64,000 nt of DNA from Allomesorhizobium sp043769475. GTDB lineage: Bacteria; Pseudomonadota; Alphaproteobacteria; Rhizobiales; Rhizobiaceae. Location of the stretch: positions 6,076,001 to 6,140,000 of the forward strand of contig NZ_CP171729.1 of the NCBI RefSeq assembly GCF_043769475.1, written 5' to 3'. Within the stretch, counting starts at the first letter, position 1. Each line of letters begins with the position of its first letter. The position numbers and the translations under genes were made by a program. Below, piece after piece: positions 10,535 through 19,118 of this stretch. The notes beneath the pieces were generated by a model, which saw only the letters and a program-made list of their open reading frames with translations, had not been told where the DNA came from and did not search any database.

Positions 10535-11443
10535 TCAAAGGCGCAGTTCTTCGGACTGGGCGAGGAACCAGTCCACCAACACCTTGCACCTCTTGTTCTT
10601 GCTAACATCGTCGCTGGCTAACAGAAAGAAGGCGCGGTCAGTCTTGATCTGAGTCGAGATGGGCCGAACCAGCAGACGGTTGTTAAGCAGGTGCTGGGCG
10701 GTCAAGGACCATCCCAAGGCGATTCCTTCACCAGCCAGAGCCGCTTGAAGCGTCAGCTGGTAGTCGTTGAAGACGATGTTTGGTCTGATCTCGCTGGCAT
10801 CTCCGTCTGCAAGATCGACCCATTCTGGCCAGCCCATTCGCTTGCGAAAGGCATCGGAAGAATGAATGAGCTGGTGGTGAATCAGCTCCTCGACGGTCTG
10901 TGGAGCGGGGTGCGACAGAAGATAAACGGGAGAACAGACGGGGAAAATGATCTCGTCGCATACGAACCAGCTGTTGGTCCTATCAAAATCCCGTGGCCGC
11001 ACCCAGACGGTCACGTCAACCTCGTGGTCGGGCTCGATGTCTCGATCGGTGGCGACAACCTTGATCTTAACGTCCGGATGCTCTTCCTGGAAATGGTAGA
11101 GCTGAGGCGCCAGCCAATGTGCCGCAAGAGATGTCGACGCCGCGAAAGTGATGTACTTGGTTCCTCGGTCGGAGATCGTCTCTAGTCGCAGTTCTAGACG
11201 GCGGAAGCTGGTGCGCACCTCGTCATAGAGCTGCCTGCCAGCCTCGGTCAGCTGCACTCCTCGATTATCTCGGGCAAACAGTGCGGTCCCGCAATGCTTT
11301 TCGAACATTTTGATCGAATGCGAGACACTCGGCTGTGTCACGTTGAGTTCGCTGGCCGCGCCTTTGAAACTCAGTGTGCGGGCCGCCGCTTCGAAGACAA
11401 AAAGCGAGTGCGTCGATGGTACCAGGTTGCGAAGCTTCGACAT
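10535..11443 (-). CDS. LysR-family regulator (GcvA-like)
   Basis: 302 residues with an N-terminal winged HTH (FKGAASELNVTQPSVSHSIKMFE, then FARDNRGVQLTEAG) and a full LysR effector domain ending at EELRL. It is divergent from the FAD oxidoreductase/DapA-like pair, the usual arrangement for a LysR protein controlling its neighbour; the 121-base gap before GTG 11565 would hold both promoters. The inducer is unknown, probably an amino or imino acid. Confidence 0.88.
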   Translation of the reverse strand: MSKLRNLVPSTHSLFVFEAAARTLSFKGAASELNVTQPSVSHSIKMFEKHCGTALFARDNRGVQLTEAGRQLYDEVRTSFRRLELRLETISDRGTKYITFAASTSLAAHWLAPQLYHFQEEHPDVKIKVVATDRDIEPDHEVDVTVWVRPRDFDRTNSWFVCDEIIFPVCSPVYLLSHPAPQTVEELIHHQLIHSSDAFRKRMGWPEWVDLADGDASEIRPNIVFNDYQLTLQAALAGEGIALGWSLTAQHLLNNRLLVRPISTQIKTDRAFFLLASDDVSKNKRCKVLVDWFLAQSEELRL

Positions 11444-11564
11444 GAAGCAGGTCTATATCAGGTACGATCTTTTCCGTCTACCGAGCCTCCCACCGAATGG
11501 GCTATGTAGGCATCGACAAGACAGGCGGCGCCGTTACAGGCCGCCCATATTCAGCGAGTTGGCA

Positions 11565-12920
11565 GTGAATACGTTCAATCAAATTGTCGCGAAAAAGCGC
11601 ATTGTCGTTGCGCCGCCTCATCCCGAGCCCACAATGTCAGGCTGGTACACCACGTCGGGACCGGAGCTGCGCCTGGTGCGGCAAGGAGGCGACGTCCCAT
11701 GCGACTGCCTGGTCATTGGCGGCGGCTGGATGGGGCTTCACGCGGCCCGTCGATTTGCCGAACTAAATCCCCAGTCTTCGGTGATCCTGGTGGACGCTGC
11801 CCGCATTGGAAATAATGCATCCGGACGCTGCATGGGTTTCGTCATCGACCTTGCCCACAACCCTCGCAAGCGCGATTTTGTCGAAGACATCAAGGGGAAC
11901 AAGGAGGAGCTGTTCGTTAATCTAGACGGGATTGCTTATATCCGCAGCGCCGTAGAGGAACATGGAGTAGATTGCGACTGGGACCCGCAGGGTAAATACC
12001 ATAGCGCGGCCACGTCACACGGTATGGCAGACCTGCACCGCTTTTCGGAGGCGCTCGACAAGCTTGGGCAGAACTACAGCTGGGTTGAGACCCCGGAAAT
12101 CCAGGCGATCACCGGCAGCAAGCACTACATCAAAGCCTTGCACCACCCCGGCACTGTCTTGGTCCAGCCTGCGAAGTATCTCAAGAACGCCGTAAAGAGC
12201 CTGCCCGCGAACGTTACCATCCATGAAAACACCCCCATTGTGGCGGCACAGTTCGGCGCGCCAAAGCACATCTGCGAAACGCCCACTGGAACAATCAGGG
12301 CCTCGAAGGTCATCATCTGCGCGTCAGGTTATCTGACGAAGTTTGGCTTCTTCGAGAGCCGCGCCATACCGCTCTACACTTTCGCGAGCATGACTCGACA
12401 GCTCACGCAGAGCGAGGTCTCCCAACTGGGCAGCAAGCGAGCCTATGGGCTGATTCCGGCCGACAGCTTTGGGACGACGGTGCGACGCACGATCGACGAC
12501 CGTCTTTTTCTTAGAAATGTTTACTCGTACGCGAGGAATTTCAAGACAACGGAACAAGATGTCCTAAGGGCGCGAACCCAGCAGCAGGTAGCATTCGACC
12601 GTCGCTGGCCTGGGCTTTCTTCAATTGGCTTTGAGGCCAGTTGGGGTGGTCTGCTCACCCTCGCGCAAAATGGCGGAATGGTCTTCGGCGAGTTGGCGAA
12701 GAATGTCTATGGTGCCGCATTCTGCAATGGAACTGGCGTTGCTCGAGGGGCCGCGTTTGGCAAGGCCGTCGCCGAACTAGCCACGGGGCAATCTTCGGCT
12801 GTCATCGAAATTCTGAGGGCGCGGGCCAGTCCAAGCAGGACATACCCGAGACTTCTCACATCAATTGGCGTCCGGTTCGTCACGGCACTCCGTTTCAAGC
12901 GAGCGGGCGCCGAAGTCTAG
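11565..12920 (+). CDS. FAD-dependent amino-acid oxidoreductase (DAO family)
   Basis: The FAD-binding motif CLVIGGGWMGLHAARRF lies close to the N terminus, and a C-terminal GVARGAAFGKAVAEL segment closes the DAO fold. Members oxidise secondary or D-amino acids, such as D-hydroxyproline, sarcosine or dimethylglycine. GTG 11565 gives 451 residues; ATG 11634 (MSGWYTTSGP) is an equally plausible start. Longer frames from 11310 would run into the divergent LysR gene and are unlikely. Only 17 bases separate its stop from the DapA-like gene, so they are co-transcribed. Substrate uncertain. Confidence 0.8.
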   Translation: MNTFNQIVAKKRIVVAPPHPEPTMSGWYTTSGPELRLVRQGGDVPCDCLVIGGGWMGLHAARRFAELNPQSSVILVDAARIGNNASGRCMGFVIDLAHNPRKRDFVEDIKGNKEELFVNLDGIAYIRSAVEEHGVDCDWDPQGKYHSAATSHGMADLHRFSEALDKLGQNYSWVETPEIQAITGSKHYIKALHHPGTVLVQPAKYLKNAVKSLPANVTIHENTPIVAAQFGAPKHICETPTGTIRASKVIICASGYLTKFGFFESRAIPLYTFASMTRQLTQSEVSQLGSKRAYGLIPADSFGTTVRRTIDDRLFLRNVYSYARNFKTTEQDVLRARTQQQVAFDRRWPGLSSIGFEASWGGLLTLAQNGGMVFGELAKNVYGAAFCNGTGVARGAAFGKAVAELATGQSSAVIEILRARASPSRTYPRLLTSIGVRFVTALRFKRAGAEV

Positions 12921-12937
12921 CAATAAGAGGAACGGTA

Positions 12938-13819
12938 ATGGCGGACCTGAAGGGCATCAATCTTGCAATGCAGACCCCGTTCGACGGAAACGGGGCTATC
13001 GACTACGGCCTCTTCGAGGAGTTGATCGAGAAATACATATCAGCGGGAGTTCATGGCCTGGTTCTTGGGGCCGGCACAGGGCAGCACCCTTACCTGACGG
13101 AATCTGAATGTAATCGACTCTACGAGCGAGGGGCGAAGCGCATCGCAGGCCGATGCAATGTTGTCTGCCAGACCTCCGCCCTCAACGTGGAGGAAGTCAT
13201 GCGGCGTTCGCGGCAAGCTGAATCGGTCGGCGCGGACGCGCTGATGATTCTGCCACCCTATCTGGAAGGTCCATCAGACGAAGATGGCATCTTCAACTTC
13301 TACAAGGAAATTGACGCGGCGGTCGGCGTGGACATTGTCGGATACAACATCCCGCAGGCTACCGGCATCTCGGTCTCGCCACGGCTTTTGAATCGACTCA
13401 GCGGTCTTAACAATTTCAATTACATCAAGGACAGTGCCGGCGACTTCACCGTGCATCAGGAGTACCTGCAGACGAGAGGCACTGTGCTCAATGGCTGCGA
13501 TACGACTACCATCTATGCGCTGATGGCTGGCGCGCGCGGCGTTATCTGGGGCGCAGCAAATTACATGCCCGGTGAGGCTGTCGAACTGTACAATCTTGTA
13601 GCGGCCAAGGATCACGAGCGGGCGCTGGTACTTTGGCAGCGCATGCTGCCCTCGTTGCTTTTCATCTGGCGGGCACCCTATACGCCGTCTGTTCTCAGAG
13701 CTGCGCAGCTGCGCGGATTCGGAACCGGCAACGTCCGCAAGCCACTGGCAAAGCTCTCGTCGGAGCAGGAGGTGGCACTCCGCGCCGCGATTGCACCGCT
13801 GTTTAAGGTCGCTTCCTAG
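12938..13819 (+). CDS. Dihydrodipicolinate synthase/N-acetylneuraminate lyase family protein
   Basis: 293 residues forming a class I aldolase-type TIM barrel. The Schiff-base lysine is in YIKDSAGD and the assisting tyrosine in VGYNIPQATG. The N-terminal substrate loop, usually GTTGE, reads GAGTGQHPYLT here, so the keto-acid carboxylate may be bound differently. AAGAGGA precedes ATG 12938. Next to a DAO-family oxidase, a role such as deaminating a cyclic imine (as in hydroxyproline breakdown) is plausible. A true lysine-pathway DapA is unlikely in this context. Confidence 0.82.
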   Translation: MADLKGINLAMQTPFDGNGAIDYGLFEELIEKYISAGVHGLVLGAGTGQHPYLTESECNRLYERGAKRIAGRCNVVCQTSALNVEEVMRRSRQAESVGADALMILPPYLEGPSDEDGIFNFYKEIDAAVGVDIVGYNIPQATGISVSPRLLNRLSGLNNFNYIKDSAGDFTVHQEYLQTRGTVLNGCDTTTIYALMAGARGVIWGAANYMPGEAVELYNLVAAKDHERALVLWQRMLPSLLFIWRAPYTPSVLRAAQLRGFGTGNVRKPLAKLSSEQEVALRAAIAPLFKVAS

Positions 13820-13844
13820 CCGTCGCTTAATCTAAGAGGATCCT

Positions 13845-14448
13845 ATGCGGATTGTCCTTGTTGGTTCGACCCGGGTGATTGGGTCGGCCGTGGCGGCCGA
13901 ACTTAGTAAGCGGCACGATGTTGTAGCGGTCGGACGAACGAGCGGCTCGTTTCACGTCGACATCGCCGACCCGGACCACCTATTCGACAAGGTAGGTGCA
14001 TTTGATGCATTGGTCTGCACGGCAGGTGCGGTGCACTACCTCCCCTGGACCAATTCACGAATGAACAGTTCGAAATAGGGCTGCGTAGTAAGCTGATGGG
14101 GCAGGTTAATCTCGTCATGAGGGGGTCTCATGCGCGTCGGTGACAATGGGTAATTTACATTGACTTCCGGTTTGACCAACGAAGATCCGATCCGGCAGGG
14201 AAGCTCCGCCGCCCTGTCAATGGCGCCTTGGACGGCTTTATAAGGAGCGCGGCGATCGAGCTTAAACGGGTTTGCGGATCAATCTGGTTAGTCCGACTCT
14301 CGTACAGGAATCGGTTCACCTCTACGGCGACTTCTTTCCCGGCGCCGGGACGATGCCGGTGAGAGAGGTGGCGCTCGGCTACGTCAAGAGCTTCAAGGGC
14401 GGTCAGACGGGCCGGGTCTACCGCATGGGATGGATCAGAGACGCCTGA
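13845..14448 (+). pseudogene. Short-chain dehydrogenase pseudogene
   Basis: It starts as MRIVLVGSTRVIGSAVAAEL with a typical Rossmann glycine pattern. It then shifts frame near 14040 (LDQFTNEQFEIGLRSKLMGQ), again near 14150 (LTNEDPIRQGSSA) and once more before YVKSFKGGQTGRVYRMG. Joined, the pieces give a complete ~200-residue SDR of the small YbjT-like type. It was once the third gene behind the oxidoreductase and DapA-like gene. Confidence 0.75.
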
Positions 14449-14490
14449 TCTCGCCAGCAATGGCATCGCGCTACCGGAACACCGGGGAAT

Positions 14491-15165
14491 GCCAGCAAAC
14501 TCTATATCGACGGAAAGTGGGGCTCGCCATTACAGGGCGGTACGTTCGATGTGACCAACCCCGCAACGGAGGAGGTCGTTCATAAGGCGTCGGTCGGGAC
14601 AGCGGATGACATTGATGCGGCCGTAAAAGCCGCGCGCGGCGCCTTCGACCTCGATGGCTGGCCGAAGCTCTCGGGTCGCCAACGAGCGGGATATCTCCGC
14701 AACTCCGGGAAAGGCAGAGGGACCTCGCCCGGAGGGAGTGATCGACAATTGAAGGCCTTCCCGGAAGCGGATTGGGATATAAGCGATGCTGCCGGCTGCT
14801 TCGAATTCTATGCCGATCTGGCCGATCGGCTCGATAACCCCGGAGGAGACGATCGCTCTGGATGCGCTTTACCTCGAAGGCGGTACGCGAGCCGGTCGGA
14901 GTCGCGGGTGCGATCATTCCTTGGAACTATCCGTTCCTGATGGCCGCGTGGAAGGTTGCACCCGTGCTGGCTGCTGGATGCTCCATGGTGCTGAAGCCTT
15001 CCGAACTGACGTCGTTCACCGAGTTGGAGTTAGGCGCCATCGTCGATGAGGCCGGTTTGCCGTCAGGCGTGCTCAAAATCGTCACCGGCTTGGGTGCGCA
15101 GGCGGCGGTCAGGCGCTTATCGATCATCCGGACGTCGACAAGCTGGCCTTCGCCGGGCAGGACCG
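14491..15165 (+). pseudogene. Betaine-aldehyde-dehydrogenase-like pseudogene, truncated
   Basis: Frames scattered over this stretch give SKLYIDGKWGSPLQGG, then FDVTNPATEEVVHKASVG, later VREPVGVAGAIIPWNYPF, VLAAGCSMVLKPSELTSFTE and LIDHPDVDKLAFAG. This is the N-terminal half of an aldehyde dehydrogenase of the betaine aldehyde type. The catalytic Cys and the whole second half are missing, with at least four frameshifts. Its presence fits the betaine-related genes nearby. Confidence 0.78.
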
Positions 15166-15355
15166 TCTACACGCAGATGCTGAACCGGCGCGGCGGCATC
15201 GAGAGCGAACCTGGCAGCCTCGCGCCTTTGGGACGCCAGTATGCCATTCCGACTATCGTCCCTTTTTAGGTTTCCTCGTCCTCGGCCGACTACACTTTGA
15301 CCTTTTGGGGGGAGCCTTTTGCGGCGCCGCACAAAGAGTGCCGTAACAAACCTTC

Positions 15356-16288
15356 TCACCCTTGTAGTTGGCGACCTGCAGCAGATTCGGTAGAAGGTGC
15401 TGTTTCAGTCCGTCCGGGATGAGACTCCGGACCGTCCAAGGACTTCAGTGCCAGCTCGATCAGCTCGATCGCCCGATCTTTGTTGCCGCTCTCGTGATAG
15501 TACCGGGCGACCGCCGGATAAGGCAGGAACTTACAGCGGTCGCTCTCCGGGGGATTGAGTGCCAGGATGTGTTCGGACAGCTGTTTTCCCATCGCGAAGC
15601 GCTCAGCAGACGGAAAGTGCGAATGGTCAAAGTTTAGAGAGAAGAGTTGGTCTAGCGCCACAATCATCCAATACTCGGAGTTTCTGTCGATCGCGTCGCG
15701 AACGAATTGGCGCATGACCGGCAAGCCGGCCCGTATGTCGTGCATTCTGTGAAGCAGCAGATGCACGTGAGTCCGGCGGAAATTGAGGTTGTCCGGCATC
15801 AAGGCGATGCCCTCTTCGATCACCGAGAGCGCGGTCTTCCAATCCTCTGTCTCCACCGCCGCCCAATATCTCTCATTGATCGACTTCTTCAACGCTTGTT
15901 CGCGCGCTTCGGGTTGGTCGCGGGCGATCCGCTCCGTATCAGCGGACTTTCCTTGATGGCTGGCGCGCCAGCTGCCTGTGGAGTCGAACGCCATCCGATA
16001 GTTCAGATTCGAGAACTTTTCGGTCAACCAAGCGTCCAGCTTGCTTCGGGCCTCATCGGTCGTGGGAGCGCGTTTACTAGCCGCGACTCCGACGATCTCA
16101 ACTCCGCTGTGCCTGTATTTCTCCTGCAGCTGCATCAGATAAGGCATCCCGTCCACACATGGTCCGCACCAACTTGCCCAAAATTCGACGATGTACACTT
16201 TGCCGGGCTCGAAGCTGGTGAGCGGCTCGCCACCCAGCCAGGTTTCCACTTGAATCGAAGGCGCCGGCGACTCCATCCGCAATACCAT
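15356..16288 (-). pseudogene. TlpA-like redoxin protein with internal deletion
   Basis: The frame is open, but the protein is damaged. The thioredoxin-like start (YIVEFWASWCGPCVDGMPYL) and the long helical C-terminal domain (YRHSG... to SGNKDRAIELIELALKSLDG) are family-like. Between FDSTG and SWRASHQGK about 38 residues are missing, including the cis-proline strand (GIPTSFVVD-type). Near the end a one-base shift changes the expected LLPNLLQVANYKG tail into TEAPSTES-like sequence. The start is at MVLRMESPAPS (16288) or MESPAPS (16276). The fold is unlikely to be redox-active. Confidence 0.65.
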
Positions 16289-16879
16289 GCTAATTTCCAA
16301 AGCTATGCCAAGGTTGCGCGACTTCATGAGCGAGCTTGTTTCCTACTCAGAGACGGGAGGGCAGGAGAGAGCATCGCTCGTCGAGCGTCACCCTCACTCA
16401 GTGTTGCCGCACATCAATTAGCAAAGCCCGTGCCAACGCGCTCAGCGCGCAGCAAGCGCCTGTTTGCTTTGAAAACCTCCACACTTCCCAGATGTCGATT
16501 GTAACCTGACAGTGCCAATGCTTGTTCTGAACCTTACATGTTTTCTGCCGCTGTCCTTGGGCTTTGGACACGCACCAGGCGCTTCGCCGTCCACAAAAGC
16601 GTGGCCACGGGCAACGCAACATGTATTCGGGTTGAGGGACGAGCAGATGGACCGGTGAAGATGCGGTCTGCTCGCCCCTACCGGCTACGGGCGATGATAA
16701 CGTGATTGGTCCCATAGATCGCCGCCACTCAGGCAGACCACAACCGTCCCAGCGTTCGGCTAGGCCGCGTCGATCAGTTTGTCCCGGCTGATCGTAGTGC
16801 GAAATGTGAGCGTTCTCGTCGAGGTACCGTGCGTCGCCGATCGAGGAGCGGCTGCACCAGCCAGAACTCGCCGGAGAGG
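16289..16879. other. No gene recognised
   Basis: Upstream of the redoxin pseudogene. Both strands show open frames without family resemblance, codon bias or start signals. Confidence 0.4.
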
Positions 16880-17150
16880 TTAAACTCGCCAACGCGCCGT
16901 TCTTTGAAAGGCGCGTCAGCTCAAAGGCCGCGCCTCGTGGCGGCAGGGGGGCAGGTGCGAGGTCTGGTCGATGAAAACACGATACGGCTCCAGCAATCGC
17001 TCGCCATGCCGCCCATCTTGGCCGGCACAAGCCCGTCGCCTGATGGCGTTGAAACCCATTTCGCCACCAACAAAAACCGCAACGCCGAACCGCTCACCAA
17101 CCGAACGGCTGCTCTCACCGGCCGACACCTCCCAACCACACGCTCACGAA
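16880..17150 (-). pseudogene. Possible IS630-family transposase N-terminal remnant
   Basis: The minus strand reads AGESSRSVGERFGVAVFVGG, then GQDGRHGERLLEPYRVFI. This follows the IS630 N-terminal pattern (HTH, then GKMGGHRKRVLEPHR). A frameshift lies between the HTH and the linker, and no DDE domain follows. Weak but reproducible family resemblance. Confidence 0.45.
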
Positions 17151-17376
17151 ATCATTGGGAAGAGGTCGGATCATCAGATGCTGGCCTTTAATCCAGCCAC
17201 ATCTTGAAGTATCGGACAGAAGGGTCGATTCGATTCAGTCAAACAGTGAACCGCTCTAGATCGACGGGATTCACGAAACCATCTGCATCTTTTGAGTCAA
17301 CACCATCATGCAACCCGGTCGATATGGCCGGCTCGCACTTCGGACATTTCCAAGTGCTAAAGAGCGCCAAAAAATT

Positions 17377-17925
17377 TTAAAAAATCCTATTTTTCTCGGA
17401 AGCTGTCCGGGGTTTGTTAAGGTATGGTGCGTAGAATCCCGACACGAGTATCGGATGATCGCGAGGCAACTTGGAGAAGCCTCCAGCTGCACCTTGGCAA
17501 TTTTCCGATGAACATAGACATACTGAGACCCCGATGCACTCGAACTCCGAGGTAGCGTAGTTCCAGGTTACTTCGATACCAGAGGAGATCTGCTCAATAG
17601 CGACGAAGTCATAAGCTCCGAAGCGATTAGGCACAATCGCTAGATTTGGATCACAAGAATGATTCACAATGACAGCCGGCTTCTCAAAGAGAGCATGGAC
17701 ATTCCAGTCCAATTGAAACGAGTTCGTCGTCCGAATCCGTTCCATGCGCTCAATTAGCCCAATGATAACAATCTCCCCCGGCAGGAAATCGCGAGCAGCG
17801 AATGCCCCGCGCCCCCTATCGCCACCCGTGTTGAGCACTCTTACGTTACGGGCATTGAGTTGCCTTGCGCAGGCGACATCCTCCGTCAAAATAGATAAGC
17901 ATTCGTTTATGTGTGGAGTCGACAT
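17377..17925 (-). CDS. Bacterial SET-domain protein (putative protein/peptide lysine methyltransferase)
   Basis: 182 residues covering an almost minimal SET domain. GRG (38-40) begins the SAM-binding strand, NHSCDPN (88-94) is the knot motif, WNYATSEFE (121-129) is the catalytic segment with the tyrosine, and a post-SET zinc cluster is formed by C91 with C136, C138 and C143. All hallmark residues are present. Base composition is more AT-rich than the neighbours. It sits behind a sigma-54-type promoter and a 32-codon ORF. The substrate is unknown: a peptide, a protein lysine or a free amino acid. Confidence 0.85.
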   Translation of the reverse strand: MSTPHINECLSILTEDVACARQLNARNVRVLNTGGDRGRGAFAARDFLPGEIVIIGLIERMERIRTTNSFQLDWNVHALFEKPAVIVNHSCDPNLAIVPNRFGAYDFVAIEQISSGIEVTWNYATSEFECIGVSVCLCSSENCQGAAGGFSKLPRDHPILVSGFYAPYLNKPRTASEKNRIF

Positions 17926-18004
17926 GGCCGATTTCTTTCCTTCCGGAGCGATGCTTTACTTTGAGTAGAGATACACAGCGAATTTTCGCCGTGTTTGGGG
18001 AGCG

Positions 18005-18103
18005 TCATTCGCTCGAATCCCAAAGAGCGCCGCGGCTATCTACGAGATAGTGGATTTGCTGATACCCCTTGCCGTTGAAGGCGATCTGACACAAACGTGA
18101 CAT
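18005..18103 (-). CDS. 32-residue ORF ahead of the SET gene
   Basis: ATG 18103 is preceded by AAGGAAGGA at 7-base spacing. It encodes a 32-residue peptide beginning MSRLCQIAFNGKGYQQ and ending WDSSE. It is the first reading frame after the sigma-54-type promoter (89 bases downstream), and the SET gene starts 79 bases after its stop. I recognise no family. It could be a modification substrate for the SET protein or neighbouring enzymes, a leader peptide, or the stub of a longer gene. Confidence 0.45.
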   Translation of the reverse strand: MSRLCQIAFNGKGYQQIHYLVDSRGALWDSSE

Positions 18104-18191
18104 TTAGTTATCCTTCCTTCGTTCCATCCATCGCGGCCGCCCGCTACATGAATGCCGGTCGGGCGGTTCTCGCCGCCCCACACCAAAGGAC

Positions 18192-18207
18192 GTCAAAAAT
18201 CGTGCCA
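18192..18207 (-). promoter_or_regulatory. Sigma-54-type promoter of the 32-codon ORF/SET unit
   Basis: On the minus strand TGGCACGATTTTTGAC matches TGGCACG-N4-TTGC apart from GA at -12, exactly as in copy B at 1273. The NifA site lies 99 bases upstream. Confidence 0.55.
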
Positions 18208-18297
18208 ATTTCACTGAGCGAGCCGAGAAACGAATTTTGTGATTGCCTTTCGGCTATTTGGTCTTAAGGCAAAATAAGGTTGGCTAAACAAAGCGCG

Positions 18298-18313
18298 TGT
18301 AGCGGATCCGACA
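18298..18313. promoter_or_regulatory. NifA upstream activator sequence
   Basis: TGTAGCGGATCCGACA is an exact TGT-N10-ACA. It aligns with the site at 1168-1183 in the duplicate module. Confidence 0.65.
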
Positions 18314-18489
18314 GACCTGACACGAAATGTCGATGGCGCTGCTGGAGACCGCTGTGCATCGACCTCGGAGGCCGGAAGACGTAGGGCAGCGAGTCTGAGG
18401 GTTAGTTTCAGCGTGCCGTCTATGCTTCGCACAATTGAGCACGAGTTATGTACCTGCCGTTTTTGCGGGTGCATTAATTGACAAGTTTG

Positions 18490-18920
18490 GTTCACGGTCT
18501 ACCCATATGGGCGGTCGACACCACTCGCCTTCGCGCCAATGGATCGCGTGCCGATATCCAGGACCGGGACGGCGCACCGGCTGCCCTCAAGACCATTCTC
18601 AAACGCCGGCCGTGGCTGCGATACGTCTTCGCCGACGGCGGCTATGCCGGGCCGAAGCTTGAGGGCGCGCTGCAAGTCGGCACGTTCAGCCTGGAGATCG
18701 TCAAGCGGACGGACAAAGCCAAAGGCTTCGAGGTTCTGCCGCGCCGCTGGGTCGTGGAGCGTAAATTCGCATGGCTCGGGCGATGGCGCAGGCTGGCCAA
18801 GGACTGGGAGAAATCCATCGCTTCCGCAGAAGCCCGGATATATGTCGCCCTTATCCGCCTGCTCACACGACGGCTGCCGGCGGTGCTCCCCCGGTTCTCA
18901 TACCCACCGCCACTGGGTCG
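18490..18920 (+). pseudogene. IS5-family transposase, 5'-truncated
   Basis: ADIQDRDGAPAALKTI, FADGGYAGPKLEGAL, FEVLPRRWVVERKFAWLGR and KDWEKSIASAEA are the second half of an IS5 (IS427-group) DDE transposase, including the catalytic Glu region (VVERKFAWL). The N-terminal third and the first catalytic Asp are missing. It ends close to the mttB leader element. Confidence 0.8.
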
Positions 18921-18952
18921 GGCAATCCTTGCCACGTAATGAGCCTCCGCTG

Positions 18953-19040
18953 TCGACCCAGGTATAAACTGGGTTTAATGCCAGCGAAGCCTTTTGCGAG
19001 TTCTCAGGAGAATTGCTGGCCCCTATGATCAGCATCAATG
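18953..19040 (+). promoter_or_regulatory. Conserved mttB leader element, copy 2
   Basis: It begins CGACCCAGGTATAAACTGGG and aligns with 10503-10413 on the minus strand. It contains two small dyads, TAAAC-TGG-GTTTA and TTCTC-AG-GAGAA. It sits about 80 bases before the mttB start. It may be the target of the GlxA-type regulator at 8267 or a structured RNA leader. Confidence 0.6.
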
Positions 19041-19118
19041 AACAGGGACCGCATCCCGTATCGCGGCCCGAAAAAAGTTCTGTTGGCGGGACCTTTTGTG
19101 CCCCTCTGGGAAGACGCG

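Larger units (their letters stand above)
18192..18330 (-). repeat. NifA/sigma-54 promoter module, copy A
   Basis: Inverted counterpart of 1147-1290, aligning over more than 120 bases with conserved order of TGT-N10-ACA, TTTAGCCAAC, CCAAATAGC, AATCACAAAA and TTGGCACGA. The shared spacing implies common descent of two promoters rather than chance matches. Confidence 0.8.

Noticed and set aside
18953..19040. mttB leader as a cobalamin riboswitch
   Set aside because: No recognisable B12 box (GCCACTG-type) or long multistem fold; only two short dyads.
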